This document shows, piece by piece, positions 54,277 through 64,000 of a stretch of DNA of 64,000 bases. This DNA comes from Undibacterium piscinae (GTDB lineage: Bacteria > Pseudomonadota > Gammaproteobacteria > Burkholderiales > Burkholderiaceae_D), in contig CP051152.1 in the NCBI GenBank assembly GCA_003970805.2, positions 2,604,001 to 2,668,000 of the forward strand, written 5' to 3'. How positions within the stretch are numbered: position 1 is the stretch's first letter; every line of letters begins with the position of its first letter. The notes below the pieces were generated by a model, which worked only from the letters and a program-made list of their open reading frames with translations, was not told the origin of the DNA and did not search any database. Both the position numbers and the translations under genes were made by a program.

Positions 54277-55146
54277 TTAGACCGCTGCCGCGCCGGCGAC
54301 GATCTCGGAAAGCTCTTTGGTAATTGCAGCTTGGCGTGTTTTGTTGTAAATCAACTTCAACTCACCAATCACGCTTACTGCGTTATCGCTAGCTGATTTC
54401 ATCGCCACCATACGTGCCGACTGTTCAGATGCCATGTTTTCAGCTACAGCCTGATAAATCAGCGCTTCAACATAACGCACCAACAATTCGTCAATCACCG
54501 TGTTCGCATCTGGCTCGTAGATGTAATCCCATGAATGGGATGTTCTACCTGCTTCGAGCTGATCAGCCTGCAGGGGCAATAACTGCTCCAACACCGGCTG
54601 TTGCTTCATCGTGTTAACAAACTTGTTGTAGCAAACGTAGACTGCATCCAGTTTGCCTTCCTGATAGGCGTCCAGCATTACCTTCACTGGACCGATCAAC
54701 TTATCCAGATGTGGCGTATCGCCGAGTTGCACTGCGTGCCCCACGACTTTTGCGCCCATCCGGTTCAGGAAGCCTAGACCTTTATTACCAATTGCGACCG
54801 CTTCAAATGTCGAACCCGACCCATCAAGTTCACGCAGTTTGTTGGTGACTAAACGCAATACGTTAGTATTCAAGCCACCACACAGACCCTTGTCTGTCGT
54901 TACCAAGATCAATCCAATTTTCTTGGACTGATCTTGCTGAACCATGAAAGGGTGCGAGTACTCTGGGTTTGCCTGTGACAAGTTAGCAGTGATATTACGA
55001 ATTTTTTCACTGTACGGGCGAGCCGCACGCATCCGGTCTTGCGCTTTACGCATTTTGGATGCAGCGACCATTTCCATCGCTTTAGTGATCTTCTTCGTAT
55101 TTTCTACGCTCTTGATCTTGCCACGTATCTCTTTACCTACAGCCAT
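54277..55146 (-). CDS. atpG: ATP synthase gamma subunit AtpG
   Basis: Rotating central stalk of 289 residues. The N-terminal helix [20 protein letters not shown] and the C-terminal helix [20 protein letters not shown] pair as the coiled coil inside F1. [16 protein letters not shown] is the conserved middle block. Confidence 0.97.
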   Translation of the reverse strand: MAVGKEIRGKIKSVENTKKITKAMEMVAASKMRKAQDRMRAARPYSEKIRNITANLSQANPEYSHPFMVQQDQSKKIGLILVTTDKGLCGGLNTNVLRLVTNKLRELDGSGSTFEAVAIGNKGLGFLNRMGAKVVGHAVQLGDTPHLDKLIGPVKVMLDAYQEGKLDAVYVCYNKFVNTMKQQPVLEQLLPLQADQLEAGRTSHSWDYIYEPDANTVIDELLVRYVEALIYQAVAENMASEQSARMVAMKSASDNAVSVIGELKLIYNKTRQAAITKELSEIVAGAAAV

Positions 55147-55175
55147 GAGTATTGACTCCTTCTAGCTATAGTAAA

Positions 55176-56717
55176 TTAATAGGCGCCGGATTTTTTGAAA
55201 TCAGCAATAGCGGCAGACATGGCAGCTTCGCCATCTTTGTCCAGTTGCTTGGTTTCTTCTATCTTTTGCAGCAAAGCAGCATGACTAGTTTTCATGAAAT
55301 TATGTATGCCAGCTTCGAAAGCCAAAACCTTCGTGACAGGTACATCATCCAGGAAGCCCTTGTTCGCTGAGAACAAAGTAACTGCCATCAGAGAAATCGA
55401 CAATGGAGCGTACTGAGCTTGTTTCAACAGTTCTGTAACGCGTGCACCACGATCCAATTGCTTACGTGTTGCGGCATCCAGATCCGAAGCGAACTGCGCA
55501 AACGCAGCCAATTCACGGTACTGAGCCAAATCGGTACGGATACCGCCGGACAGGTTTTTGATAACCTTAGTCTGAGCAGCACCACCAACGCGGGAAACCG
55601 AAATACCGGCGTTAATCGCAGGACGGATACCAGCGTTGAACAAGGATGTTTCCAGGAAGATCTGACCGTCAGTAATCGAAATTACGTTGGTTGGAACGAA
55701 AGCGGAAACGTCACCTGCCTGAGTTTCAATGATAGGCAATGCTGTCAATGAACCTGTTTTACCTTTAACTTCACCGTTAGTGAATTTCTCAACGTAGTCA
55801 GGGTTAACGCGTGCTGCGCGCTCTAACAGACGGGAGTGGAGGTAGAACACGTCACCTGGATAAGCTTCGCGACCTGGTGGACGGCGCAGCAACAGGGACA
55901 ACTGACGGTAAGCAACAGCTTGCTTGGACAAATCATCATAAATGATCAGAGCGTCTTCACCACGATCACGGAAGTATTCGCCCATCGCGCAACCAGCGTA
56001 AGCGGATACATATTGCATCGCTGCTGATTCTGCGGCGGTAGCTGCTACCACGATAGTGTATTCCATCGCGCCGTGTGCTTCTAATGCACGTACGACGTTT
56101 TTGACGGAAGAAGCTTTTTGACCAATCGCAACATAGATACATGTTACGTTTTGACCTTTTTGGTTGATCACGGCATCAATCGCTACCGCAGTCTTACCTG
56201 TTTGACGATCGCCAATGATCAATTCACGCTGACCACGACCAACCGGAACCATCGCATCAATTGACTTCAAACCAGTTTGCAGAGGTTCGGAAACTGATTG
56301 ACGGGCAATAACGCCCGGAGCGATTTTTTCGATAGGTGTCGTCAATTTTGCATTGATCGGACCTTTACCGTCGATAGGCTGACCCAGTGCGTTAACTACA
56401 CGGCCGCGCAGTTCCGGGCCAATTGGCACTTCCAGAATACGACCGGTACATTTAACTGTATCGCCTTCGGAAATGTGCTCGTAGTCACCCAAAATAACGG
56501 CGCCAACGGAATCACGTTCCAAGTTCAATGCCAGACCAAATGTGTTGCCTGGGAATTCCAGCATCTCACCTTGCATCGCGTCAGACAGACCGTGAATGCG
56601 GCAGATACCGTCGGTAACGGAAATAACCGTACCTTGATTGCGAATCTCAGTGTTGTCGCCAAGGCCTTGGATCCGGCTCTTGATCAACTCGCTGATTTCT
56701 GATGGGTTGAGTTGCAT
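55176..56717 (-). CDS. atpA: ATP synthase alpha subunit AtpA
   Basis: Regulatory nucleotide-binding F1 subunit of 513 residues. P-loop [20 protein letters not shown], signature [37 protein letters not shown] and the expected length. In frame without any interruption. Confidence 0.98.
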   Translation of the reverse strand: MQLNPSEISELIKSRIQGLGDNTEIRNQGTVISVTDGICRIHGLSDAMQGEMLEFPGNTFGLALNLERDSVGAVILGDYEHISEGDTVKCTGRILEVPIGPELRGRVVNALGQPIDGKGPINAKLTTPIEKIAPGVIARQSVSEPLQTGLKSIDAMVPVGRGQRELIIGDRQTGKTAVAIDAVINQKGQNVTCIYVAIGQKASSVKNVVRALEAHGAMEYTIVVAATAAESAAMQYVSAYAGCAMGEYFRDRGEDALIIYDDLSKQAVAYRQLSLLLRRPPGREAYPGDVFYLHSRLLERAARVNPDYVEKFTNGEVKGKTGSLTALPIIETQAGDVSAFVPTNVISITDGQIFLETSLFNAGIRPAINAGISVSRVGGAAQTKVIKNLSGGIRTDLAQYRELAAFAQFASDLDAATRKQLDRGARVTELLKQAQYAPLSISLMAVTLFSANKGFLDDVPVTKVLAFEAGIHNFMKTSHAALLQKIEETKQLDKDGEAAMSAAIADFKKSGAY

Positions 56718-56765
56718 ACTAACTCCTAAAATTAATTCAGTACTTACGTCCGCGGTTACGCGGTG

Positions 56766-57299
56766 TTACGCAGTTAAGGCAACTTGCATCTGTTGCAGCT
56801 TGGCACGTACGGAAGTATCCAGCACTTGATCACCAACCACGATATGCACGCCACCGATAAGGGAAGCATCCACTTTTACGGTTGAGTGCAATTTGCGGCC
56901 AAATTTCTTTTCCAGCGTAGCCGTCAAATCGCTTACCTGTTCAGCCGTCATTTCAAACGCACTAGTAATTTTCGCGTCTGCAGCGCCGGCTTCGGCGTTT
57001 TTCAGAACATGAAATTGACTGGCGATTTCAGGCAACAGGGTTAAGCGGTCATATTCTGTGAGCGTTTCGATGAAGTTTTTGGCTTCACCAGTCACAGGCG
57101 ACTTCAACACGGACAAGAAAGCCTCTGCAGTTTGCGCTGCGGAGACTTTTGGATTGTGAGCAAGAGCTAGTACATCGGGATGTGCCGCGACTTGCGCCAT
57201 CTCGGCAACCAGATCCGACCAAGCGGATAGGTTGCCGGATTTGGCAACACGGAACAAGGCTTCGGCGTAAGGACGAGCGATCGTTGCGAGTTCAGCCAT
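56766..57299 (-). CDS. atpH: ATP synthase delta subunit AtpH
   Basis: Peripheral-stalk cap of 177 residues connecting F1 to the b dimer. Start [20 protein letters not shown] and end [20 protein letters not shown] are typical. Two bases separate it from atpF. Confidence 0.96.
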   Translation of the reverse strand: MAELATIARPYAEALFRVAKSGNLSAWSDLVAEMAQVAAHPDVLALAHNPKVSAAQTAEAFLSVLKSPVTGEAKNFIETLTEYDRLTLLPEIASQFHVLKNAEAGAADAKITSAFEMTAEQVSDLTATLEKKFGRKLHSTVKVDASLIGGVHIVVGDQVLDTSVRAKLQQMQVALTA

Positions 57300-57301
57300 G
57301 A

Positions 57302-57772
57302 TTACAGCTCAGTCTTCAACTGGTTCAACATATCAGCGTGAGCCGATGCGTTAACCTCACGTTTCAGAATTTGCTCTGCGCCTTTGACTGCCAATACGGC
57401 AACCTGGTCGCGCAATTCTTCGCGTGCTTTGGTGACTTGATTGTCCGCTTCGGCTTTAGCTGCAGCGATGATGCGTGCGGCTTCTGCGTTAGCAGTATTC
57501 TTGGCTTCTTCCACGATCAACTGTGCGCGCTTCTCTGCGTTGGCAACATGCGTCAGACCCTCTTCACGGGCACCAGCCAATTGGGCTTGTACACGTTTCT
57601 CAGCGTCTTGCATCTTTGCCTGGCCTTGATCAGCAGCAGCCAAGCCGTCGGCAATTTTTTGCCTACGAGCGTCGATCGCACCAATCAATGGTGGCCACAC
57701 GAATTTCATCGTGAAGAGTGCCAGGATGAAAAACACCCCAGCCTGATACCACATTGTTAAATTAAGGTTCAC
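57302..57772 (-). CDS. atpF: ATP synthase b subunit AtpF
   Basis: Peripheral stalk of 156 residues. One N-terminal membrane helix ([20 protein letters not shown]) and a long charged helix with [16 protein letters not shown] and Ala-rich coiled coil. Forms a dimer from Fo to delta. Preceded by a perfect hairpin in the gap to atpE. Confidence 0.97.
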   Translation of the reverse strand: MNLNLTMWYQAGVFFILALFTMKFVWPPLIGAIDARRQKIADGLAAADQGQAKMQDAEKRVQAQLAGAREEGLTHVANAEKRAQLIVEEAKNTANAEAARIIAAAKAEADNQVTKAREELRDQVAVLAVKGAEQILKREVNASAHADMLNQLKTEL

Positions 57773-57799
57773 GGTAGATTTCCTATGAAAATAATCGTT

Positions 57800-57821
57800 C
57801 CGTAAGCAGACTTGCTTACGG
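57800..57821 (-). other. perfect hairpin between atpE and atpF
   Basis: CCGTAAGCA and TGCTTACGG pair in a nine-base stem with a four-base loop, 19 bases after the atpE stop. No T-run follows, so it is not a typical terminator. It may mark an mRNA end or stabilise the 3' end of atpE, which must be made in much larger amounts than atpF. Confidence 0.8.
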
Positions 57822-57839
57822 TAGAAAAAGGAAAGCTAA

Positions 57840-58150
<311 letters not shown>

Positions 58151-58162
58151 CTGATTACTACA

Positions 58163-59014
58163 TTAGTGCGCTTCGTGAGCCTGACCCATGTACACCAGAG
58201 TCAACATCATGAAAATAAATGCTTGCAAGAACACGATCAAAATATGGAAAATTGCCCATATAGAACCAGCGAACAAGTGTCCGATACCACCAAATACTGT
58301 TGCGGTAGAACCCAGCAAGGCGATCAACAGGAACAACAATTCACCGGCGAACATATTACCGAAAAGTCGCATACCGAGCGAAAATGTTTTTGCTGCGTAT
58401 TCAACCAGATTCAAAGCCAGATTGGCCGGAAACATCATAGGACCAAACGGTGCTGAGAACAATTCTTTTACGAAACCGCCGGCGCCCTTGATTTTCACGC
58501 TGTAATACATCATCAAGGCAAACACACCGACAGCAATACCCAAGGTACCGTTCAGATCGGCAGTAGGTACGACACGGTGATGCACTGAAGCATCCAGACC
58601 GAGTGCAGGGAAAACACTATTCAGTGCCGGGAAAATCCAGACAGAGAACAAATCGACAGGCAAGAAATCCAGCGAGTTCATCAGGGCAACCCAGACAAAT
58701 ACCGTCAAGGCCATAGGCGCGATGAAACTGGTGTTACCGTGAACAATACTTTTCGCCTGATTGTCTACCATCTCAACGAGCATCTCTACCGCTGACTGGA
58801 AGCGACCAGGAACGCCTGAACTTGCCTTGCGCGCGGCCATGTACATCAGCAAACTGCCGATAACACCACAGGCGATAGACCAGAACAAGGTATCGTAATT
58901 GATGATGGACATGTCCACCAAGGCTGTTTGTTGCTCATGCGAATTAGAAAGATGTCCCAGATGATGGGAAATGTATTCTGACGCGGTAGGTGCTGCGTGC
59001 TCGGTTGCGCTCAT
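58163..59014 (-). CDS. atpB: ATP synthase a subunit AtpB
   Basis: Stator channel of 283 residues with about six helices. The essential Arg is in [20 protein letters not shown]. The N-terminus is longer than usual and hydrophilic ([20 protein letters not shown]). It overlaps atpI by four bases. Confidence 0.97.
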   Translation of the reverse strand: MSATEHAAPTASEYISHHLGHLSNSHEQQTALVDMSIINYDTLFWSIACGVIGSLLMYMAARKASSGVPGRFQSAVEMLVEMVDNQAKSIVHGNTSFIAPMALTVFVWVALMNSLDFLPVDLFSVWIFPALNSVFPALGLDASVHHRVVPTADLNGTLGIAVGVFALMMYYSVKIKGAGGFVKELFSAPFGPMMFPANLALNLVEYAAKTFSLGMRLFGNMFAGELLFLLIALLGSTATVFGGIGHLFAGSIWAIFHILIVFLQAFIFMMLTLVYMGQAHEAH

Positions 59015-59355
59015 AGTTTGTGTCTAAAGAGTAAAATGAAATAACTTTTCAATATCACGACGATCCCAGCGATAAACGCTACCCAATGCAAATCGCGATA
59101 CAACCAAACAACTGCAATCATTAACGCAATTGTTGACCCAATCTTAATAAATTCACCGATAAAGAAACTCATCGGGTTGGCGCCTCCTGGCTTTTTGGCG
59201 CTCATCGTCAAGCGCAAAGCAAACAAAGAGTTAGGGACCGCACAACAAAGCCCGCCTAACAAAGCGGAAATGCCGGCGGCGACACCAGACACCAGAGCGG
59301 CAATCAACGCGACTACAAAAGCTGCTGCCAATTGCAACAGAACTATACGCGCCAT
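59011..59355 (-). CDS. atpI: ATP synthase protein I AtpI
   Basis: Small membrane protein of 114 residues with four hydrophobic helices; helps c-ring assembly and is dispensable for activity. [20 protein letters not shown] and [20 protein letters not shown] are family-like. First gene of the atp operon. Confidence 0.9.
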   Translation of the reverse strand: MARIVLLQLAAAFVVALIAALVSGVAAGISALLGGLCCAVPNSLFALRLTMSAKKPGGANPMSFFIGEFIKIGSTIALMIAVVWLYRDLHWVAFIAGIVVILKSYFILLFRHKL

Positions 59356-59455
59356 GCCGATTCCTCACTTTTAATTACTGTTGGCTATTGAGCTTACTGT
59401 GTTTGTCACGATATTTCGTTTTCAACTCCAAACACACGCCAACCAAAACCACGGA

Positions 59456-59485
59456 ATTATACGTGCTTGTGCGTATCAGCGTCAA
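59456..59485 (-). promoter_or_regulatory. sigma70 promoter of the atp operon
   Basis: On the minus strand TTGACG (59485-59480), 18 bases, then TATAAT (59461-59456). The predicted start point is about 95 bases before atpI. Confidence 0.82.
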
Positions 59486-59538
59486 ACGTTTGATGCAACG
59501 CATCAAAATGAGACATTTCCATTTTTTCGCTTGAATTT

Positions 59539-60090
59539 TTACTCGCTTACGGGGCCGAAAAACAGCTGCGAAAGCCACTGCCGCCCTTGCTGCCACTCTG
59601 CCAAAGCCGATTCGCTATTGATATGCCCTAACGCACCAATACAGTGAAATTGGGCACCCCACTCTAATGCCCACTGCTGCGCCAAGCCCAATTCACACCA
59701 GGGATCATCTTCGGATGCGATGACAATTGTTGTAAATGGTAAACAATTGACCGGCATGGGCGAAAAGCTTGGCGCCGGAAATTTAGCTCGCGCGACATCC
59801 GGCGGAGCTACCAGCAACGCGCCCCTTACCCTGGCTTTTTGCTCCCCGGTTGTAGTGCTAGTGGCGGCCCACCAGGCCACTAAAGCACATCCCAGACTAT
59901 GCGCCACCAGTATCACAGGCTCTTCACTGGCGACGATAGCCGCGTCTAGCGTGGCGACCCATTCCTGACGGTTTGGCGTCACCCAATCCTGCTGAAGCAC
60001 GCGCTGAGCGTTCGGTAAGTCACGCTCCCAGTGACTTTGCCAGTGTTCATGGTCTGAATTGTACAAACCCGGTAACAGCAGAATTCTCAT
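59539..60090 (-). CDS. RBBP9/YdeN-family serine hydrolase
   Basis: Alpha/beta hydrolase of 183 residues. MRILLLPGLYNSDHEHWQSH is the typical first strand, the nucleophile is in ILVAHSLGCALVAW, the acid in IASEDDPWCELG and the His in GALGHINSES. Intracellular; substrate unknown. It lies 14 bases after parB on the same strand. Confidence 0.9.
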   Translation of the reverse strand: MRILLLPGLYNSDHEHWQSHWERDLPNAQRVLQQDWVTPNRQEWVATLDAAIVASEEPVILVAHSLGCALVAWWAATSTTTGEQKARVRGALLVAPPDVARAKFPAPSFSPMPVNCLPFTTIVIASEDDPWCELGLAQQWALEWGAQFHCIGALGHINSESALAEWQQGRQWLSQLFFGPVSE

Positions 60091-60104
60091 ACGAATTTTC
60101 CCGC

Positions 60105-61001
60105 TTATTCGCCGCGAATTTTCAGAATCACGCCATCAAGGGAATCAAGGTCGGCAAAATCGACGATCATCTGTCCGCGCCCCTTACTGCCCATCTTGAG
60201 CGTGACCTGGGTAACCAGCAAATCAGAGAGCTCTTCCTCCAGACGGGTGATATCACGTGACTTCTCAGGCTTGTCGCGCGTTTTTGTCGGTGAATTCAAC
60301 TCTGCCGTGGTGCGGGACACCAATTTCTCTGCTTCACGCACCGACATGCGCTTGGCGATCACTTCATTGGCCAGCTGAATTTGGGTGGCGGCATCGGTCG
60401 CCAGCAAGGCGCGTGCATGTCCCATGTCGATATCACCGGCCATCAACATGGTCTGTACCGGCTTGGCCAGATTTAACAGGCGTAATAAGTTCGACACCGC
60501 GCTGCGCGAGCGCCCTACCGCATTGGCTGCCTGCTCGTGCGTGAAGGAAAAATCAGAAATCAAGCGATGTATACCTTGCGCCTCTTCCAGAGGATTCAGG
60601 TCTTCACGCTGAATATTCTCTATCAGCGCCATCGCGGCCGCAGCCAGATCATCTACATCCTTGACCAGTACCGGCACTTCTTCCAGACCGGCCATCTGGG
60701 AGGCGCGATAGCGACGTTCACCGGCGATAATTTCATAGCGGGTGACACCGTTGCTGTTTTGCCCTATCGGTCTGACCAGAATAGGCTGCATCAGGCCCTG
60801 GGCCTTGATCGAAGCCGCCAACTCCGTCAGCGCGCCCTCATCCATACGGGTACGTGGCTGGTATTTACCGGCCTGCATCAGGCTGACATGCAAACTGGTA
60901 GGCGCACCCGCGACTGTCTCTACCGCTTCCGCGAAATCACCGGCACCATCAAATAAAGCTTCCAATCCACGGCCTAAGCCTTTTTGTTTCTTTGTTGCCA
61001 T
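60105..61001 (-). CDS. parB: chromosome partitioning protein ParB
   Basis: CTP-dependent DNA clamp of 298 residues that loads at parS. IIAGERRYRASQMAGLEEVP contains the CTP-binding box and FTHEQAANAVGRSRSAVSNL the helix-turn-helix; the C-terminus has the dimer domain. A parS-like site lies about 2 kb away in mnmG. It overlaps the parA stop by a base. Confidence 0.97.
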   Translation of the reverse strand: MATKKQKGLGRGLEALFDGAGDFAEAVETVAGAPTSLHVSLMQAGKYQPRTRMDEGALTELAASIKAQGLMQPILVRPIGQNSNGVTRYEIIAGERRYRASQMAGLEEVPVLVKDVDDLAAAAMALIENIQREDLNPLEEAQGIHRLISDFSFTHEQAANAVGRSRSAVSNLLRLLNLAKPVQTMLMAGDIDMGHARALLATDAATQIQLANEVIAKRMSVREAEKLVSRTTAELNSPTKTRDKPEKSRDITRLEEELSDLLVTQVTLKMGSKGRGQMIVDFADLDSLDGVILKIRGE

Positions 61002-61780
61002 TATTTTACATCCAATAATTTAATTCTTTCCAGCATCTCGGCACCAAAGGCGACGTAAGCTTGTGCGCCTTTTGAGGAAGGGTCAAACACCACACCCGGC
61101 ATGCCATACGATGGCGCTTCCGCCAGACGCACATTACGCGGGATCACCGTGTTAAAGACCTTGTCACCGAAATGTTGCTCCAACTGCTCAGAGACCTGCT
61201 GTGACAAGGTCATGCGCGGATCAAACATGACCCGCAATAAGCCGACGATTTTCAAATCCGGGTTGAGGTTGACTGCCACTTTTTTAATCGTATTCGATAA
61301 ATCAGACAAGCCTTCCAGCGCGTAATACTCACACTGCATAGGAATAATCACGCCATGTGCGGCACATAAGCCGTTCAGGGTCAGCAGCGATAAAGCCGGC
61401 GGGCAATCGATCAAAATGAAATCGTAGTCTGCGCTCACTTCCAGCAATGCGTCGCGCAGGCGCTTGTCACGGTTTTCCAACTCAACCATCTCAACTTCAG
61501 CACCGGCCAGTTCGCGATTGGCTGGTAAGACATCAAATTTACCGGCTTCGGAACGCACCCGTGCAGTCTTGACATCGCTCATGCCCAATAAGACTTCATA
61601 GATCGAACAAGTCAGTTTGGCCTTATTGATGCCGGCACCCATGGTGGCATTGCCTTGAGGATCAAGATCGACTAACAACACTCTTTGGTCCAGTTTTGCC
61701 AGACCGGCGGCAAGATTGACAGTCGTCGTGGTTTTACCGACGCCACCCTTTTGATTTGCTACACAAAATATTTTTGTCAT
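61001..61780 (-). CDS. parA: chromosome partitioning ATPase ParA (Soj)
   Basis: ParA ATPase of 259 residues without an N-terminal DNA-binding domain, so of the chromosomal Soj type. Deviant Walker A CVANQKGGVGKTTTTVNLAA, then LVDLDPQGNATMG and FILIDCPPALSLLTLNGL. Moves ParB-parS complexes on the nucleoid. Confidence 0.97.
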   Translation of the reverse strand: MTKIFCVANQKGGVGKTTTTVNLAAGLAKLDQRVLLVDLDPQGNATMGAGINKAKLTCSIYEVLLGMSDVKTARVRSEAGKFDVLPANRELAGAEVEMVELENRDKRLRDALLEVSADYDFILIDCPPALSLLTLNGLCAAHGVIIPMQCEYYALEGLSDLSNTIKKVAVNLNPDLKIVGLLRVMFDPRMTLSQQVSEQLEQHFGDKVFNTVIPRNVRLAEAPSYGMPGVVFDPSSKGAQAYVAFGAEMLERIKLLDVK

Positions 61781-61873
61781 TTTGCTCTTATGTTGTTCTA
61801 TTCGGGTTTACTTCACATTCAGCACCTGGCTGAATTGCAATTAATATTGAATTTATATTGAATCTATATTTAA

Positions 61874-62518
61874 CTAAGATTTCTTTATATAAATCAGATG
61901 TCTTTCCACATCCAAGCCGGGAACAGACAAGACTTCTATTCCGCTGACCGCCCAACCTGCAGGCATACGCTCAATTTCCTCATTCGGGTTGACACCCTTC
62001 ATCGCCAGAAACTGACCGCCTTCCGCCAGCAGATGGCCAGACCAGTTTACGAAATTGCAAATTTCGGAAAATGCCCGCGACGTAATAACATCAAACTTAT
62101 CCACAACTTGCAACGCTTCCACCCTGCCGGTATGCACAGTGACGTTCTTCAATCCCAACTCGGCTTTAGCTTGATTGAGGAAAGCGGTTTTTTTGTTGAC
62201 GGTATCGATCATAGAGATACGCTTATCCGGGTAACAGATCGCCAGGATCATTCCGGGCAAACCGCCGCCAGAACCCACATCCAGAATATTTTGCGCATCC
62301 TTGAACGCATGCGCCGCCGACAGCGAATCGAGCAGGTGTTGCTTAACCATTTCCTTAGGATCGCGAACAGATGTCAAATTATAAACAGAATTCCATTTAA
62401 CCAATAATGCCAAATAAGCAATCATTTTTGATAACTGCTCATCACTGAGAGAAAGTGGTAGTAATTTAACACCTTCTGCCAACATAGAGCTCAATTCATC
62501 AGTATTAAATCCACTCAT
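61874..62518 (-). CDS. rsmG: 16S rRNA m7G527 methyltransferase RsmG
   Basis: Formerly GidB; methylates G527 of 16S rRNA. 214 residues from the start at 62518, whose ATGA overlaps the mnmG stop. SAM site [20 protein letters not shown] and [20 protein letters not shown]. An in-frame extension to 62650 lies inside mnmG and is not used. Confidence 0.96.
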   Translation of the reverse strand: MSGFNTDELSSMLAEGVKLLPLSLSDEQLSKMIAYLALLVKWNSVYNLTSVRDPKEMVKQHLLDSLSAAHAFKDAQNILDVGSGGGLPGMILAICYPDKRISMIDTVNKKTAFLNQAKAELGLKNVTVHTGRVEALQVVDKFDVITSRAFSEICNFVNWSGHLLAEGGQFLAMKGVNPNEEIERMPAGWAVSGIEVLSVPGLDVERHLIYIKKS

Positions 62519-64000
62519 GATTCTTCGCCTTCTTTTTGTAAAATAGTTGTACTGATTTCTGCATTTGCAAATTGTTGAAAACCGCGCTTTTTTAAATGTA
62601 CCAATAATAGGGAAATCGCCGCCGGCGTCACGCCAGAAACACGGCCACACTGCCCCAGAGTTTCGGGTCTGAATTTATTCAGCTTCTGTTTAACTTCCAC
62701 CGACAGGCTATTCACTTCCAGATAATCAAAATCTGCCGGCATCTTCAGGTTTTCAAAATAAAGCTGACGCTCGACTTCTTTGGCCTGACGTTCTATATAG
62801 CCAGAATATTTAACCTGAATTTCAACCTGCTCTTTCACCGCATCTTCTGCGACGCCTGGACCGGCGAGTGCCTGGCCTTCTTTGCCAGCCAGGCTCATCA
62901 AAGTTTCATAAGTCACCTGCGGACGGCGCAATAGATCTGCCAAGGAATATTCACGTTCCAGAGCCTTACCGACAACGCGCTCGGCTTCGGCATCTTCCAC
63001 TAACCTAGGGCTAACCCAAGTCGACTTCAGCCTTTCCATTTCACGTGAAACAGCTTCGCGCTTGGTTTCAAATACCGCCCACTGGGCATCGCTGACACAA
63101 CCAAGCTGGCGACCGATTTCAGTCAGACGCATATCGGCATTATCTTCACGCAAACTAAGCCTGTATTCGGCGCGGCTGGTAAACATCCGATAGGGCTCCT
63201 GCACACCCTTGCTGGTCAGGTCATCGACCAAGACGCCAAGATAAGCCTCATCACGGCGTGGCACCCAGGCATCCCTGCCCTGAGTCTGCAAGGCGGCATT
63301 CAAACCTGCCAACATACCTTGGGCAGCGGCTTCTTCGTAACCGGTAGTGCCATTGATTTGTCCTGCAAAGAACAGGCCTTTGATCTGACGGGTTTCCAAG
63401 GAAGTCTTTAAACCGCGCGGATCAAAGTAGTCATATTCGATCGCATAACCTGGACGCAAAATATAGGCGTTTTCCATGCCGCGCATAGAACGCACCAATT
63501 CCAATTGCACATCGAAAGGCAAACTGGTTGAGATACCGTTAGGATAGTATTCATTGGTAGTCAGACCTTCTGGCTCCAAAAATATCTGATGAGAATCCTT
63601 ACCGGAAAATCTATGGATTTTATCTTCGATAGACGGGCAGTAACGCGGTCCCACTCCTTCGATCACACCCGTGTACATGGGGCTGCGATCAAGGCCGGCA
63701 CGAATAATGTCATGCGTACGTTCATTGGTATGGGTAATCCAGCACGGCAACTGACGCGGATGCATAGATACATTACCCATCACCGAAAATACCGGAATAG
63801 GATCAAGATCACCGGCTTGCTCCTGCATCACGGAAAAATCTATGCTGCGCCCATCAATCCGCGGTGGCGTTCCGGTTTTCAGACGGCCTTGCGGCAAAGC
63901 CAATTCTTTCAGGCGCGAGGATAGCGAGATAGCAGGAGGATCACCGGCACGACCAGCCGCATAGCTATTCAAGCCCACGTGAATTTTACCGTCAAGGAAA
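62515..64000 (-). CDS. mnmG: tRNA uridine-5-carboxymethylaminomethyl synthase MnmG, 5' end outside window
   Basis: Formerly GidA; FAD enzyme that with MnmE modifies wobble uridine 34 of tRNAs. 495 codons are in the window, in frame up to base 63999 ([16 protein letters not shown]). [31 protein letters not shown] and [20 protein letters not shown] are diagnostic. The N-terminal FAD motif lies beyond the edge. It carries an internal parS-like site. Confidence 0.97.
   Translation of the reverse strand, partial: FLDGKIHVGLNSYAAGRAGDPPAISLSSRLKELALPQGRLKTGTPPRIDGRSIDFSVMQEQAGDLDPIPVFSVMGNVSMHPRQLPCWITHTNERTHDIIRAGLDRSPMYTGVIEGVGPRYCPSIEDKIHRFSGKDSHQIFLEPEGLTTNEYYPNGISTSLPFDVQLELVRSMRGMENAYILRPGYAIEYDYFDPRGLKTSLETRQIKGLFFAGQINGTTGYEEAAAQGMLAGLNAALQTQGRDAWVPRRDEAYLGVLVDDLTSKGVQEPYRMFTSRAEYRLSLREDNADMRLTEIGRQLGCVSDAQWAVFETKREAVSREMERLKSTWVSPRLVEDAEAERVVGKALEREYSLADLLRRPQVTYETLMSLAGKEGQALAGPGVAEDAVKEQVEIQVKYSGYIERQAKEVERQLYFENLKMPADFDYLEVNSLSVEVKQKLNKFRPETLGQCGRVSGVTPAAISLLLVHLKKRGFQQFANAEISTTILQKEGEES
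63037..63052. other. parS-like ParB binding site inside mnmG
   Basis: CATTTCACGTGAAACA agrees with the parS consensus TGTTTCACGTGAAACA in 14 of 16 bases; the central TTTCACGTGAAA is perfect. It is within coding sequence, about 2 kb from parB. Confidence 0.85.

Noticed and set aside
59375..59596. 73-codon minus-strand open frame upstream of atpI
   Set aside because: It overlaps the atp promoter and the end of the hydrolase gene, is rich in basic residues and resembles no family.

Overview
The window looks like a chromosomal segment of a betaproteobacterium of the order Burkholderiales, most likely family Oxalobacteraceae (Undibacterium-like). This is inferred from the moderate base composition, the atp operon next to parB-parA-rsmG-mnmG, a PEP-CTERM protein, a type IV minor pilin operon and an aryl polyene cluster; no database search was possible.

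Layout. 1-7.8 kb: the end of a large MscS-type channel, then a stretch of damaged genes (a TraB/GumN protein and a ChaA-type Ca2+/H+ antiporter, each broken by one base in a homopolymer, a fossil second TraB copy, a frameshifted PEP-CTERM protein, and a Rep/UvrD helicase without its N-terminus). 7.9-12.8 kb: minor pilin operon (5'-truncated pilY1, fimT, pilV, pilW, pilX, pilE). 13-29.6 kb: a 17-locus aryl polyene (APE) cluster on the minus strand with acyl carrier proteins, ketosynthase and chain length factor, dehydratases, an adenylation-dehydratase fusion, an aromatic amino acid ammonia lyase, a methyltransferase, a glycosyltransferase, acyltransferases, a thioesterase, a LolA-like carrier, an MMPL exporter and a flavin oxidoreductase with a halogenase-type motif. 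Its last two genes (ketoreductase ApeQ and ketosynthase ApeR) are wrecked and run into a fragment of trhO. 31-36.7 kb: a tightly packed minus-strand operon behind a good Fur box, encoding a dihaem c-type peroxidase-like lipoprotein, a porin, a covalently flavinylatable FMN-binding protein, its flavin transferase ApbE (frameshifted), a four-helix membrane protein and a SLAC1/TehA channel. 36.9-39.6 kb: a frameshifted polymer-forming (bactofilin-like) gene, a GGDEF fragment and an IS30 remnant with an internal tandem duplication. 39.6-45.9 kb: an M28 peptidase, a divergent SDR/LysR pair, and a cupin-TetR-SDR group with matching palindromic operators. 46-64 kb: core genes priA (fused in frame to a lipoprotein), hemE, ppk2, the atp operon, a small hydrolase, parB, parA, rsmG and mnmG.

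How it fits together. The right third is intact housekeeping DNA of the kind found near a replication origin, with a parS-like site inside mnmG and DnaA-box clusters on both sides of hemE. The left two thirds are accessory DNA in which many genes are broken. Several breaks are single-base changes in homopolymers, others are clear deletions and junctions. About 18 kb of core genes show no frameshift, which favours real decay over random sequencing error, although that still has to be tested. The most promising systems are the APE cluster and the Fur-controlled flavin/haem electron-transfer operon.
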